DNA from: Orlajensenia sp037404875
Lineage (GTDB): Bacteria > Actinomycetota > Actinomycetes > Actinomycetales > Microbacteriaceae
Length of the DNA stretch: 64,000 bases
Direction: 5' to 3'
Assembly (NCBI RefSeq): GCF_037404875.1
Contig: NZ_JBBELO010000034.1
Location: forward strand, 1 to 64,000
Below the pieces are notes generated by a model. The model had not been told where the DNA came from and made no database searches. It saw nothing but the letters and a program-made list of their open reading frames with translations. Position numbers and translations under genes: made by a program. Positions 27,290 through 37,175 of this stretch are shown here, piece by piece (within the stretch, counting starts at the first letter, position 1; every line of letters starts with the position of its first letter).

Positions 27290-29522
27290 TCGGTGTCCTC
27301 TCGTGAGAGGCGGCAGCGTCGGCCGGCGCACTGTTCGCATCGGCCTTGGATGGCGCCACCCCTGCCGCCGCATCCTGCGTGCTCGCCTCGGTCGCGGAGG
27401 GGGAAGCGTCGGGCGCTACGCCCTCAGCAGCCCGCGCGCGGCGGCGGCGGCGGATGTTGCGCCACACTCCGACGCCGAAGAAGACGACCGCGATGGCCCC
27501 GATGGTCAGCGCGCCCAGCCCCTCCCAGTCGGCTTGCACGTTCGCCGTGACCCAGGACGTGCTTCCGATCTGAGCGCCCGTGCTGCTGAACATCCGGATG
27601 GTGAGCACCACTTCGCCGCTACCGATCTGGGAGCTGACCGGGATCTTCACCGTCGCACTCGAGCCAGCGTCGATCGTTGCCTCGACAGAGTCGTCGACAA
27701 CGAGTCGTCCGTTGGAGGGAACGGCCTGCACCCGCACGGTGACCGGCTGGCTGAAGTCGTTGCGTACGCCGACGGGGATGTGGGCGGGCGAACCCAGAAC
27801 CAGCACCTCACTCGACTGCGCGATCGAGACCGAGGCGAGGGTGTTCGCCGTGGCGGTCGCGTGCTCCGCGACGGCGGCATCCCAATCGCCGGCGTTCGCC
27901 AACCAACCGACGGCCAGCAGGCCGAGCACGCGCAGGCGCTCATCGCCGGTGAGGGTGGCGGGATCGGCGAGCACCGTCGCGAACGTCGACACGGCCCCCT
28001 CGCCGTCGATGAGGCGTTTCACGGCGGAGACGCGGCTTGCCGACTCGCCTTCCCCCTTGATCGCGATCGCTGTGGGGGGCGCCGCGAGAGCGGTGCCGAG
28101 GGTGGTGGGAGCGACCCAGGGCAACGCCGTGAGGGCGCCGAGCGTCTCGGGCAGCCGGGTGGAGGTCGGCGGCCAGCCCCGGTCGAGGGCGGCCAGGACG
28201 GGCGCTGTCGAGCCCTCCCCCGACGACACCGCGAGCACGGCGGAAGCCTCGTCGATCGCAGCGCGCCAGTCGGTATCGGTCGCGGCGGTCTCGGCCCGGC
28301 TGAGCGAGCGTGCGAGGCGGTCATCGGAGACGGCGGCCCGCGCGTCGCCGACGGATGCCGCCGCTCGGGGGCTGGACGAGCCGGCATCCGCCACTTGGCC
28401 GCTTCCGACGATCGTCGTTCCCAGCCCGCTCGCGGTGAATGCGGCGAGGTCCCCGGGAACAAGCGTGCCCTGTGCCGGCCAGGCGATGCCCGGAAGGGTG
28501 TAGTTCCACGCCAGCAGCTGCTCAGTCGTCGGAACGCTCGTCGGTGCGGCCGTGGCGGTCGGCGTAACGGTCGAGGTGGGGGTCGGCGAGCCGGGAGCGG
28601 ACGTCGGCGGCGGGAAATCTGCGGGGTCGAGCGCGAAACCGAACGAGGTGGGGCCCAGCAGCGCCGGGAGTTGGGCCTGCGCCTGCGCCGCGACATCCGC
28701 GTCGGCGTAGGAGAGGGCGAAGCTCTCGTTGGTGAGGCCCTCCAACCGGTCGAGCCATTCGGTCGCCGAGGGTGGCGCGGCGGTGCCCAGCGCTCGGATG
28801 GAGGCGAGGATCATCGGGTCGATGCCCACGGCGGCGGGAAAGCCCACGACGCCGTCGAGCTCGCGTGTCAGCAGGCCGCCGGGTCGGGTCAGTGCGGTGA
28901 GGTCCTCCGCGCTCAGCAGGCCGGTACTGCCGGGCGGCGCGGTCAGCGCCATCGTGACCGCGAGCGGCGTCGGTTCCACGCCTTCGCCGCTATACCAGGT
29001 GACGGTTCCGTGTTCCGAGGCCACCGCATCCCCTGCGGCGGTGTAGACGGCACTGATGCCGTGCACGCCCCACGGCTTGCCATCCAGGCCGACGGATGCG
29101 GCCGGGATGGTGGCCTGCACGAGCGCGTTGCCGGCCGGGAGCAACCGCGGCGTCGGCACCGTGACGGTCGCGGCAGCTGATCCGGGTTCGTCGGCGCCAT
29201 CCAGCCACGCGTCGAGGGCGCCACGGGTACCGATGCGGTCGGCGTGCAGCGATACCGCGACGGTACCCGCATCGAGCCCGGCGGATCCGGCGTTGGTGAT
29301 CGCGATGCTCACCTGCAGGTCTTGGCCGGGAGCCAGGGTGGGCGAGGCGGTTGCGACGGAGAGGGTGACGTTCTCCGTCGCGGCCTGCGCGGTGGCAGGC
29401 GGCGCGGCCAGGGTGAGCAGCGCGAGCGCGGCGGCGCCGACAGCGGAAGCGATGCGGGTCGTCCATGGCCTTCGTCGGCGATCGACCGCTGGCCGGGGCG
29501 CAGGGGTCGTCACGGCCGTCAT
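27279..29522 (-). CDS. DUF6049 secreted/membrane-anchored protein
   Basis: This 747-residue protein has a basic N-terminus and a signal-peptide hydrophobic core (ASAVGAAALALLTLAAPP) with a likely AQA cleavage site. A large extracellular region rich in Ala/Thr follows, then a C-terminal transmembrane segment (about residues 665-690, LGALTIGAIAVVFFGVGVW) and a short basic cytoplasmic tail. ATG 29522 is used, giving a normal signal peptide. Proteins of this family sit immediately upstream of murJ in actinobacteria and may assist envelope assembly; that role is inference. Divergent from cca. Confidence 0.85.
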   Translation of the reverse strand: MTAVTTPAPRPAVDRRRRPWTTRIASAVGAAALALLTLAAPPATAQAATENVTLSVATASPTLAPGQDLQVSIAITNAGSAGLDAGTVAVSLHADRIGTRGALDAWLDGADEPGSAAATVTVPTPRLLPAGNALVQATIPAASVGLDGKPWGVHGISAVYTAAGDAVASEHGTVTWYSGEGVEPTPLAVTMALTAPPGSTGLLSAEDLTALTRPGGLLTRELDGVVGFPAAVGIDPMILASIRALGTAAPPSATEWLDRLEGLTNESFALSYADADVAAQAQAQLPALLGPTSFGFALDPADFPPPTSAPGSPTPTSTVTPTATAAPTSVPTTEQLLAWNYTLPGIAWPAQGTLVPGDLAAFTASGLGTTIVGSGQVADAGSSSPRAAASVGDARAAVSDDRLARSLSRAETAATDTDWRAAIDEASAVLAVSSGEGSTAPVLAALDRGWPPTSTRLPETLGALTALPWVAPTTLGTALAAPPTAIAIKGEGESASRVSAVKRLIDGEGAVSTFATVLADPATLTGDERLRVLGLLAVGWLANAGDWDAAVAEHATATANTLASVSIAQSSEVLVLGSPAHIPVGVRNDFSQPVTVRVQAVPSNGRLVVDDSVEATIDAGSSATVKIPVSSQIGSGEVVLTIRMFSSTGAQIGSTSWVTANVQADWEGLGALTIGAIAVVFFGVGVWRNIRRRRRARAAEGVAPDASPSATEASTQDAAAGVAPSKADANSAPADAAASHERTPSGD

Positions 29523-29583
29523 GGTGGCGATTCTACGGCGTGCGCCCATCCGCCCCCTGAGTGCGACGCTCCATGGCGGCCCG

Positions 29584-29596
29584 TAGGCTGGACTGC
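29584..29596 (+). promoter_or_regulatory. Probable -10 element for a leaderless cca transcript
   Basis: TAGGCT at 29584-29589 lies 7 bases before ATG 29597, so transcription would start at or next to the start codon. There is no ribosome site. No clear -35 is visible. Confidence 0.45.
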
Positions 29597-31036
29597 ATGC
29601 AGAGCGTTGCGGCGGCCCTTGCCCGACTGGCCGAGGTCGCAGCCTCACCCGCCGTCAGCCGCCTGGCAGCGGCGTTCGAGAAGGCCGGCCACGAGCTCGC
29701 CCTCGTGGGCGGCCCTGTTCGCGACGCCTTCCTCGGTCGCGATGCGCACGACCTCGACTTCACGACGGATGCGGTTCCCGATCGCATCCTCGAAATCGTG
29801 CGCCCGATCAGCGAGGCGCACTGGGACATCGGACGGCAGTTCGGCACCATCGGCGCGAAGATCGCCGGTGAGACCGTCGAGATCACCACCTACCGGGCCG
29901 ACAGCTACGACGGCGCCAGTCGCAAGCCCGACGTCGTGTTCGGCGAATCACTCGAGGACGACCTGCTGCGGCGCGACTTCACCGTAAACGCGCTGGCCCT
30001 CCGCCTGCCCCACCTGCAGTTGGTCGACCCCTCCGGCGGCGTGGAGGACATGCTCGAGGGTCGCCTGCGCACGCCCGCATCCCCGCTCATCTCGTTCGGT
30101 GACGACCCACTGCGCATGCTGCGGGCCTGCCGTTTCACGGCCCAGCTCGACTTCCTCGTCGATGACGACACGGAGGCGGCGCTGCTCGAACTCGCCCCGA
30201 GCATCCGGCGCATCTCGGCGGAGCGCATCGGAGAGGAGCTCTCGAAGCTGCTGAAGACCGATGCCCCCCGGCGCGGCCTCGAGCTGCTCGTGGACTCGGG
30301 ACTGGCGGCCATCGTTCTGCCGGAGCTGCCGGCGCTGCGGCTCGAGATGGACGAGCACCACCACCACAAGGACGTCTACCAGCACAGCCTCACCGTGCTG
30401 GACCAGGCGATCGGCTACGAGAAGTCGCGAGGCGTACTGCACTCCCCCGACCTCGTGCTGCGGCTGGCGGCGCTGCTGCACGACATCGGCAAGCCGGCGA
30501 CCCGCAAGCTGGAGAGCGGCGGTGTCGTGAGTTTCTACCACCATGACGTGGTTGGCGCGAAGCTCGCACGCAAGCGACTGCGCGAGCTGCGCTATGACAA
30601 TGACACCATCTCCGCGGTTTCGCGCCTCATCGAACTGCACCTGCGCTTCTTCGGCTACACCGATGGCGTCTGGACCGATTCGGCGGTGCGCCGCTACGTG
30701 CGCGACGCCGACGACCAGCTCGAACGCCTGCACATCCTCACCCGCGCAGACGTGACGACCCGCAATCGTCGCAAGGCCGACCGGCTGGCCTTCGCCTACG
30801 ACGACCTCGAGAAGCGCATCGCCGTTCTCGCCGAGCAGGAGGAGATGGCGGCTGTGCGGCCCGACCTCGACGGCGAGCAGATCATGGCCATCCTCGGCAT
30901 CTCGCCCGGTCCTCTCGTCGGTGCCGCCTACCGCTACCTTCTCGAAGTGCGCCTCGACGAGGGGCCGCTCGAGCCTCCGGATGCGGAGGCGCGGCTGCGT
31001 GAGTGGTGGCAGCAGCAACAGGCGGCGGGCGCATAG
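29597..31036 (+). CDS. cca: CCA tRNA nucleotidyltransferase / polyA-polymerase family with HD domain
   Basis: This 479-residue enzyme adds CCA to tRNA 3' ends; none of the window's tRNAs encodes CCA, so it is needed. Nucleotidyltransferase motif: GGPVRDAFLGRDAHDLDFTT with the metal aspartates in DLD. Then come the RRDFTVNALAL neck and DPLRMLRACRF. An HD-type domain carries LHDIGKPAT. The start is taken at ATG 29597, matching the leaderless -10 element; a frame to 29561 is unsupported. Its position next to the murJ cluster matches pcnA in Mycobacterium. A small GC hairpin overlaps its stop. Confidence 0.95.
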   Translation: MQSVAAALARLAEVAASPAVSRLAAAFEKAGHELALVGGPVRDAFLGRDAHDLDFTTDAVPDRILEIVRPISEAHWDIGRQFGTIGAKIAGETVEITTYRADSYDGASRKPDVVFGESLEDDLLRRDFTVNALALRLPHLQLVDPSGGVEDMLEGRLRTPASPLISFGDDPLRMLRACRFTAQLDFLVDDDTEAALLELAPSIRRISAERIGEELSKLLKTDAPRRGLELLVDSGLAAIVLPELPALRLEMDEHHHHKDVYQHSLTVLDQAIGYEKSRGVLHSPDLVLRLAALLHDIGKPATRKLESGGVVSFYHHDVVGAKLARKRLRELRYDNDTISAVSRLIELHLRFFGYTDGVWTDSAVRRYVRDADDQLERLHILTRADVTTRNRRKADRLAFAYDDLEKRIAVLAEQEEMAAVRPDLDGEQIMAILGISPGPLVGAAYRYLLEVRLDEGPLEPPDAEARLREWWQQQQAAGA

Positions 31037-31160
31037 GCGGGCGCCCCGTCCTCCACAGGTCGCGTGCTTTCCACAGCTCGGGGATCGCGACGCCCAGCTG
31101 CGCGGTCGACCCGCAGAATCGGTGTCGGGCGAGGTGTACGCGAACCCCTCGCGCATCCGT

Positions 31161-31273
31161 TAGACTCAGGAGGTTGTCTGTGTGCCGCTGTGCGGCCTCC
31201 TCAGACGCGTATGCACAACCCTCCTGCTGTGGAAAGTCTGCAGCCGTTTTAGTCCGAAGGAGGTGGGTTAGTC
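31161..31273 (+). promoter_or_regulatory. rpsF promoter and structured leader
   Basis: TAGACT at 31161-31166 is a likely -10. The leader of about 100 nt includes the hairpin GCCGC-TGT-GCGGC (31184-31196), flanked by AGGAGG/CCTCCT complements, then the ribosome site AAGGAGG 9 bases before ATG 31274. A structured rpsF leader recognised by S6:S18 is known in many bacteria; whether this is one is inference. Confidence 0.45.
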
Positions 31274-31660
31274 ATGCATCAGTACGAGTTGATGGTCATC
31301 CTCGATCCCGAGATCGATGAGCGCACCGTAGCTCCGAGCCTTGACAAGTTCCTCAATGTCGTTCGTGGCGATGGTGGCACCATCGAGAACATCGACATCT
31401 GGGGCCGTCGTCGACTGGCTTACGAGATCAACAAGAAGTCCGAGGGCATCTACGCCGTCGTCAACTTCACCGCAGAGGCCGCGACCACCACGGAGCTCGA
31501 CCGCCAGCTGAAGCTCAGCGAGGCCGTCATGCGCACCAAGGTGCTGCGTGCCGAGGAAGCGATCGCCCAGGTCGCCGCCGCCGCGAAGCTCGCCGACGAG
31601 AAGGCCGCCCGCAAGGCCGCCGCTCCGAAGGCGGCTCCCAAGGTCGAGGCCAAGGCGTAG
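31274..31660 (+). CDS. rpsF: Ribosomal protein S6 (bS6)
   Basis: This 128-residue protein has the S6 core MHQYELMVILDPEIDER, DIWGRRRLAYEINKK and EGIYAVVNFTA, then an Ala/Lys-rich tail (about residues 98-128) longer than in E. coli and common in actinobacteria. A strong AAGGAGG precedes ATG. First gene of rpsF-ssb-rpsR-rplI. Confidence 0.98.
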   Translation: MHQYELMVILDPEIDERTVAPSLDKFLNVVRGDGGTIENIDIWGRRRLAYEINKKSEGIYAVVNFTAEAATTTELDRQLKLSEAVMRTKVLRAEEAIAQVAAAAKLADEKAARKAAAPKAAPKVEAKA

Positions 31661-31665
31661 TCGTC

Positions 31666-32175
31666 ATGGCCGGCGAGACGATCATCACCGTGGTGGGCAA
31701 CCTCACCGCCGATCCCGAACTGCGCTACACGCAGGGAGGCCTCGCGGTCGCCAACTTCACCATCGCTTCCACGCCGCGCACGTTCGATCGTGCCGCGAAC
31801 GACTGGAAGGACGGCGAAGCGCTGTTCCTGCGCGCGAGCTGCTGGCGTGAATTCGCCGAGCACGTCGCCGGATCGCTCACCAAGGGCTCCCGCGTCATCG
31901 CTACCGGGCGTCTCAAGCAGCGCTCGTACGAGACCAAAGAGGGCGAGAAGCGCACAGCCATCGAACTCGAGATCGACGAGATCGGCCCCTCGCTCCGTTA
32001 CGCCACCGCCTCGGTGACGCGTGCGCCCTCCTCCGGTGGAGGATCGCGTGGCGGCGCCGGCCAGGTCGGCGGAGCTGGAGCGGACGAGCCCTGGGCGCCC
32101 AGCGCACCGGCCGCCGCAGGCGGTTCGGACGTGTGGAACACGCCCGGCAGCTACAACGACGAGACCCCCTTCTAG
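31666..32175 (+). CDS. ssb: Single-stranded DNA-binding protein
   Basis: This 169-residue SSB has an OB fold (residues 1-115: TIITVVGNLTADPELRYTQG, LRASCWREFAEHVAG), a Gly-rich linker and the acidic tail ending ETPF. That tail resembles the usual DDDIPF interaction tip, with a shift to ETPF. It follows rpsF by 5 bp. It may serve as the replication SSB given its place in the S6-S18 operon. Confidence 0.96.
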   Translation: MAGETIITVVGNLTADPELRYTQGGLAVANFTIASTPRTFDRAANDWKDGEALFLRASCWREFAEHVAGSLTKGSRVIATGRLKQRSYETKEGEKRTAIELEIDEIGPSLRYATASVTRAPSSGGGSRGGAGQVGGAGADEPWAPSAPAAAGGSDVWNTPGSYNDETPF

Positions 32176-32243
32176 GCCTCACGGCCTGCCGACGGATGCC
32201 GGGCATCCGTTTCGCATAAACAACTTATTCAAAAGGAAAGACC

Positions 32244-32504
32244 ATGGCTGGAAAGAGCAGCGGCGACCGCCGCAAGCCGCTCCGCGGAGGTAAGGGCAAG
32301 AACGCCGCCCCCGCCAAGAGCATCCGCGTTGGCGTCATCGACTACAAGGATGTCGCGACCCTTCGCAAGTTCGTCTCCGAGCGCGGAAAGATCCGTGCCC
32401 GTCGCATCACCGGCGTCTCCGTTCAGGAGCAGCGCCTCATCGCCCGTGCCGTCAAGAACGCTCGCGAGATGGCCTTGCTGCCGTACGCGGGCAGCGGCCG
32501 CTAA
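32244..32504 (+). CDS. rpsR: Ribosomal protein S18 (bS18)
   Basis: This 86-residue protein shows DYKDVATLRKFVSERGKI, RRITGVSVQEQRLIARAVK and REMALLPYAG, the S18 core. The N-terminal zinc-type CxxC pair is absent, so this is a cysteine-free form. AAAGG precedes ATG by 7 bases. Confidence 0.98.
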   Translation: MAGKSSGDRRKPLRGGKGKNAAPAKSIRVGVIDYKDVATLRKFVSERGKIRARRITGVSVQEQRLIARAVKNAREMALLPYAGSGR

Positions 32505-32515
32505 GGAGGCACGAC

Positions 32516-32968
32516 ATGTCCAAACTGATTCTCACCCACGAGGTCACCGGCCTCGGTTCCGCCGGTGACATCGTCGAGGTCAAGAACGGCTACGCCCGTA
32601 ACTACCTCATCCCCCAGGGCTTCGCCGTGGCGTGGAGCCGTGGCGGTGCCAAGCAGGTCGAGCAGATCAAGTCCGCTCGCGAAGCCCGCGCCCTGCACAC
32701 CCTCGAAGACGCGCAGGCCCTCAAGGCCACGCTCGAGGGCACCAAGGTCAAGCTTGTCGTCAAGGCGGGCTCTGAGGGCCGCCTGTTCGGCTCGGTGAAG
32801 ACGGCGGATGTCGCCAACGCCGTCGAGACCGCCGGTCTCGGCTCGCTCGACAAGCGCACCATCCAGATCCCCTCCGCCATCAAGTCGGTCGGCGAGCACG
32901 AGGCGACCGTTCGTCTTCACGACGAGCTGTCGGCGACGATCACCCTTCAGGTGGTCGCGGCCAAGTAG
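32516..32968 (+). CDS. rplI: Ribosomal protein L9 (bL9)
   Basis: This 150-residue protein has the L9 N-domain (LTHEVTGLGSAGDIVEVKNG followed by YARNYLIPQGFA), a long connecting helix and a C-domain with RLFGSVKTADVANAV. It starts 11 bp after rpsR with AAGGAGG upstream and ends the operon at the hairpin 32983-33014. Confidence 0.98.
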   Translation: MSKLILTHEVTGLGSAGDIVEVKNGYARNYLIPQGFAVAWSRGGAKQVEQIKSAREARALHTLEDAQALKATLEGTKVKLVVKAGSEGRLFGSVKTADVANAVETAGLGSLDKRTIQIPSAIKSVGEHEATVRLHDELSATITLQVVAAK

Positions 32969-32982
32969 GCGCGACACCCCCG

Positions 32983-33014
32983 CGTAGCGCGGTGCCTTCG
33001 GGCATCGCGCTACG
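32983..33014 (+). terminator. Terminator of the rpsF-ssb-rpsR-rplI operon
   Basis: A 14-bp stem with one G-U pair is closed by a stable TTCG tetraloop. It starts 15 bp after the rplI stop and is followed by TTGCGTTAA. Confidence 0.8.
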
Positions 33015-33096
33015 TTGCGTTAACCGCGCGGCCCTCCCGGAATACACCCGTTTGCGGGCATTGCGCAATCGAAGAGTCGCTCGAGTTTTCCCAGCT

Positions 33097-33294
33097 TTGT
33101 GCACAGGCTCCAAAGCGCTGAGGGGGAGCTTTCCCGAGGTTACAAACAATTTTTCCCACACAACTGTGGAATGTCGTTATTCCTGATCAATGGACATTTC
33201 ATCCGAAAAGATTCTTTCTTGTCCACAGATGTACCCACAGGCTTTGCACACGATGACCGGCGTTTCGCGCAGATTCCCCACAGCGTTATCCACA
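33097..33294. promoter_or_regulatory. Cluster of DnaA-box-like sequences upstream of dnaB
   Basis: Within the gene-free 32969-33463 interval are TTGTGCACA (33097-33105), TTTCCCACA (33152-33160), the perfect high-GC box TTGTCCACA (33219-33227) and the perfect box TTATCCACA (33286-33294). The surrounding sequence is AT-richer than the window. This could be a DnaA-controlled promoter or a titration cluster; no other feature was seen in the interval. Confidence 0.55.
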
Positions 33295-33463
33295 GGCCGT
33301 GTTGTGGTCGGGTGAGCACGTCCGTAAGGTTGCCGAGTCGGCGCCGAGCGCCGGCCGGATCCCCGGCCGGCGATGTCGGACGTCGCTGATTTCATGGGTC
33401 CATGCGGGAGGTCTCTCGCGGGGATTCAGCGCCTACGGCGCTTCATGCGGAAGGTAGTGCAGA

Positions 33464-34834
<1,371 letters not shown>

Positions 34835-35071
34835 CCGGTCTCGTCGAATAGGTTTCCGATGATGCCTGCGGATTCTACGGTACCCCGCAAGGCCGAAATC
34901 GCCGCCACCCGCGCCGCGACCGATACCCCCGCGGACTGCGACCGAGAGAACCCTGCCACCCACGGTGTCGCCGCCACGCGGACAGCGACACGGAGGACGC
35001 CGGACGGGACCGAATAGCCCGCAAGGCGATCCGCAGTGCGACTGCTCGGAGACGTCCTCGCTCGATATCGA
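34835..35071. other. Gene-free interval between dnaB and the first hydrolase
   Basis: 237 bp between convergent genes. I see no gene, RNA or strong hairpin. It marks the start of a segment whose gene order is not the conserved origin order. Confidence 0.4.
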
Positions 35072-35896
35072 TCAGCTCTGTAGCCACTCCAGGAGATCAG
35101 CGTTGATCGTCTCCGCCTGCGTTGTCGGCATGCCGTGCGGGAAGCCGGCGTAGGTCTTGAGGGTGCCGTTCTGCACAAGCTTCGCCGACAAAGGTCCGGA
35201 GTCCGCGTAGGGAACGATCTGGTCGTCGTCGCCATGCATGACGAGCACTGGCACGGTGATCTTCTTCAGGTCCTCGGTGAAGTCGGTTTGCGAGAAGGCG
35301 ACGATGCCGTCGTAGTGAGCTTTCGCGCCGCCCATCATGCCCTGACGCCACCAGTTCTCGATGACGGCCTCGGACGCTTCGACGCCGGGCCGGTTGTAGC
35401 CGTAGAAGGGACCTGAGGGCAGGGCGCGATAGAAGTCCGAGCGGCTGGCGGCGAGCTGCGCCTGAAGTCCGTCGAAGACCTCCTTCGGCAATCCGCCCGG
35501 GTTCGCCTCCGTCTGCACCATGATCGGCGGGACGGCGCTGATGAGCACGGCCCTGGCAACGCGTTCCTCACCATATTGACCGATGTAGTGTGCGACCTCG
35601 CCGCCACCGGTGGAGTGGCCGACGTGGATGGCGTCGTGCAGGTCGAGGTGCGAGGTCAGCGCGGCCAGGTCGGCGGCGTAGTGGTCCATGTCGTGGCCCT
35701 CGCTCGTTTGCGTGGAGCGTCCGTGACCGCGACGGTCGTGTGCGATGACCCTGTAACCATGGCCGAGGAAGAAAAGCAGCTGCGTGTCCCAGTCGTCCGC
35801 CGACAGCGGCCATCCGTGACTGAAGACGATGGGCTGCCCCTTCCCCCAGTCCTTGAAGAAGATCTCCGTGCCATCGTCCGTGGTGATTGTTCCCAT
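35072..35896 (-). CDS. Alpha/beta hydrolase, non-heme chloroperoxidase-like
   Basis: This 274-residue cytoplasmic hydrolase is close in layout to cofactor-free haloperoxidases/esterases. It has the oxyanion segment FSHGWPLSADDWD, AHDRRGHGRS and the nucleophile elbow HVGHSTGGGE with Ser95. The aspartate is in VMHGDDDQIVPY, and the histidine in GFPHGMPTTQAE. All three catalytic residues are present. The substrate is unknown. A 209-bp gene-free gap separates it from the second hydrolase on the same strand. Confidence 0.88.
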   Translation of the reverse strand: MGTITTDDGTEIFFKDWGKGQPIVFSHGWPLSADDWDTQLLFFLGHGYRVIAHDRRGHGRSTQTSEGHDMDHYAADLAALTSHLDLHDAIHVGHSTGGGEVAHYIGQYGEERVARAVLISAVPPIMVQTEANPGGLPKEVFDGLQAQLAASRSDFYRALPSGPFYGYNRPGVEASEAVIENWWRQGMMGGAKAHYDGIVAFSQTDFTEDLKKITVPVLVMHGDDDQIVPYADSGPLSAKLVQNGTLKTYAGFPHGMPTTQAETINADLLEWLQS

Positions 35897-36105
35897 ACCC
35901 GTCGTCCAATCCTTTTCGTATCTGGTCGTTATCTTCTCGTGAAGCTGTCGAGTACGTCGAGCACTCCTTTTGTCGGCTCGAACCGTCCCTTGGTTCGTCA
36001 GGTTGGCCGGGGTTGAGGATCAAGCGTGATGCGCACTGACTGTCTGTTGGTCGACGGTCACTTGCGTGGCCGGTTCCCGCGAGGGACCGTCAGAAATCGC
36101 GCTCG

Positions 36106-36996
36106 TCACATGCTTGCCCCATCGGTCCGAGCCGAGGCCGTGGTCGATGGGGTGGGTAGGTGCTTTCTGATGAAGGCGAGAGCGGTATCGGCGACCTCCT
36201 TCCAGCCGTTGTCGATCGTGAGGGAGTGGCCCCGGTTCGGCAACTCGACGATTTCCGTGATCGACTCGTTGCGTTTCTGCTTGTCGTATTCGGCCCTGAC
36301 CACTACAGGCGGGATTGTGTGATCCCTCTCTCCTGCGATCAGTAGCAGCGGTCCGCGTTCTGCTGACTTGGTCTTCGCCTTGAGCTCGGTGAAAGGGTTG
36401 ATGTTCTCGGCGATCACTTGGAAGATTGGCCGGCCCGATGCTGCAACGTGGTACTCGTCGTACAGCTGGCGTGCTTCGTCTTCTGGTAGGGCGTTGGCCC
36501 ATCCGTACCTGAACTCCTCGAAACTCAAGGTCACGGCTCGCCCCGCGTTGGCCGGGTTGCTCACGACGCCGGAGCTGGACTTGAGCGATGAGAGCGGCAC
36601 GGGAAGCACCCCGCGGAACGGTGCTGCGTCGATGGCGACGGTGGCGGATGCCGCACCTTCACCGGCCAGGAGCTGCGCGATCAGGCCACCGAAGGAGTGG
36701 CCGACGATTGCTGGCTTCGCCGCCAGTCGGCCGCATGCCTCGAGGTAGTGATCGGTGACCTGGCCGACCATCTTCTTCGCGAACGCCCCCGGGTTCGCTC
36801 GCGCCTGCTCGACGGTGTCCGGGTCATCGGGCCATGCCGGGGCGACCGTGCTGTAGCCGGCATCTTCAAAATGCCGACGCCAGCGGTCCCAGCTGCTGGA
36901 GAGCAGCCAGAGCCCATGTACCAGCAGGATGGTGGGCCGACCCGCAGCCTGGGCACGGTCGAGTTCTTCGATTTCAGCGGGAGTCAATGTGCTCAT
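36106..36996 (-). CDS. Alpha/beta hydrolase, divergent from an AraC-type regulator
   Basis: This 296-residue hydrolase has LLVHGLWLLSSSWDRW, the nucleophile elbow AIVGHSFGGLIAQ with Ser101, LLIAGERDHTIPP with the acid residue and ELPNRGHSLTIDNGW with the histidine. I use ATG 36996 (MSTLTPAEIEELDRA); a much longer frame to 37440 overlaps the divergent regulator and is not credible. The divergent arrangement suggests regulation by that gene. The reaction is not identifiable. Confidence 0.85.
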   Translation of the reverse strand: MSTLTPAEIEELDRAQAAGRPTILLVHGLWLLSSSWDRWRRHFEDAGYSTVAPAWPDDPDTVEQARANPGAFAKKMVGQVTDHYLEACGRLAAKPAIVGHSFGGLIAQLLAGEGAASATVAIDAAPFRGVLPVPLSSLKSSSGVVSNPANAGRAVTLSFEEFRYGWANALPEDEARQLYDEYHVAASGRPIFQVIAENINPFTELKAKTKSAERGPLLLIAGERDHTIPPVVVRAEYDKQKRNESITEIVELPNRGHSLTIDNGWKEVADTALAFIRKHLPTPSTTASARTDGASM

Positions 36997-37059
36997 GGGG
37001 AGCACCGTACGACCGCGATTGGTCGCGTGTCTTGGACGACCGTGCACCGCGCTGGCTCC

Positions 37060-37079
37060 TGCATGCTCGCATGCATGCA
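37060..37079. promoter_or_regulatory. Palindrome between hydrolase and AraC-type regulator
   Basis: TGCATGC-TC-GCATGCA (37060-37075) is a perfect 7-bp inverted repeat, extended by a further TGCAT. It lies centrally in the 179-bp divergent region and is a plausible operator for the regulator. Confidence 0.4.
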
Positions 37080-37175
37080 TAGGTCGAGGCCGCCCAGACG
37101 AAACTCTGGCGGTAATCAAGGACCGGTGCCAGAATCGCCGGAAGTAAAGGCATTCCCGATTCCACCTGAGGCAGC

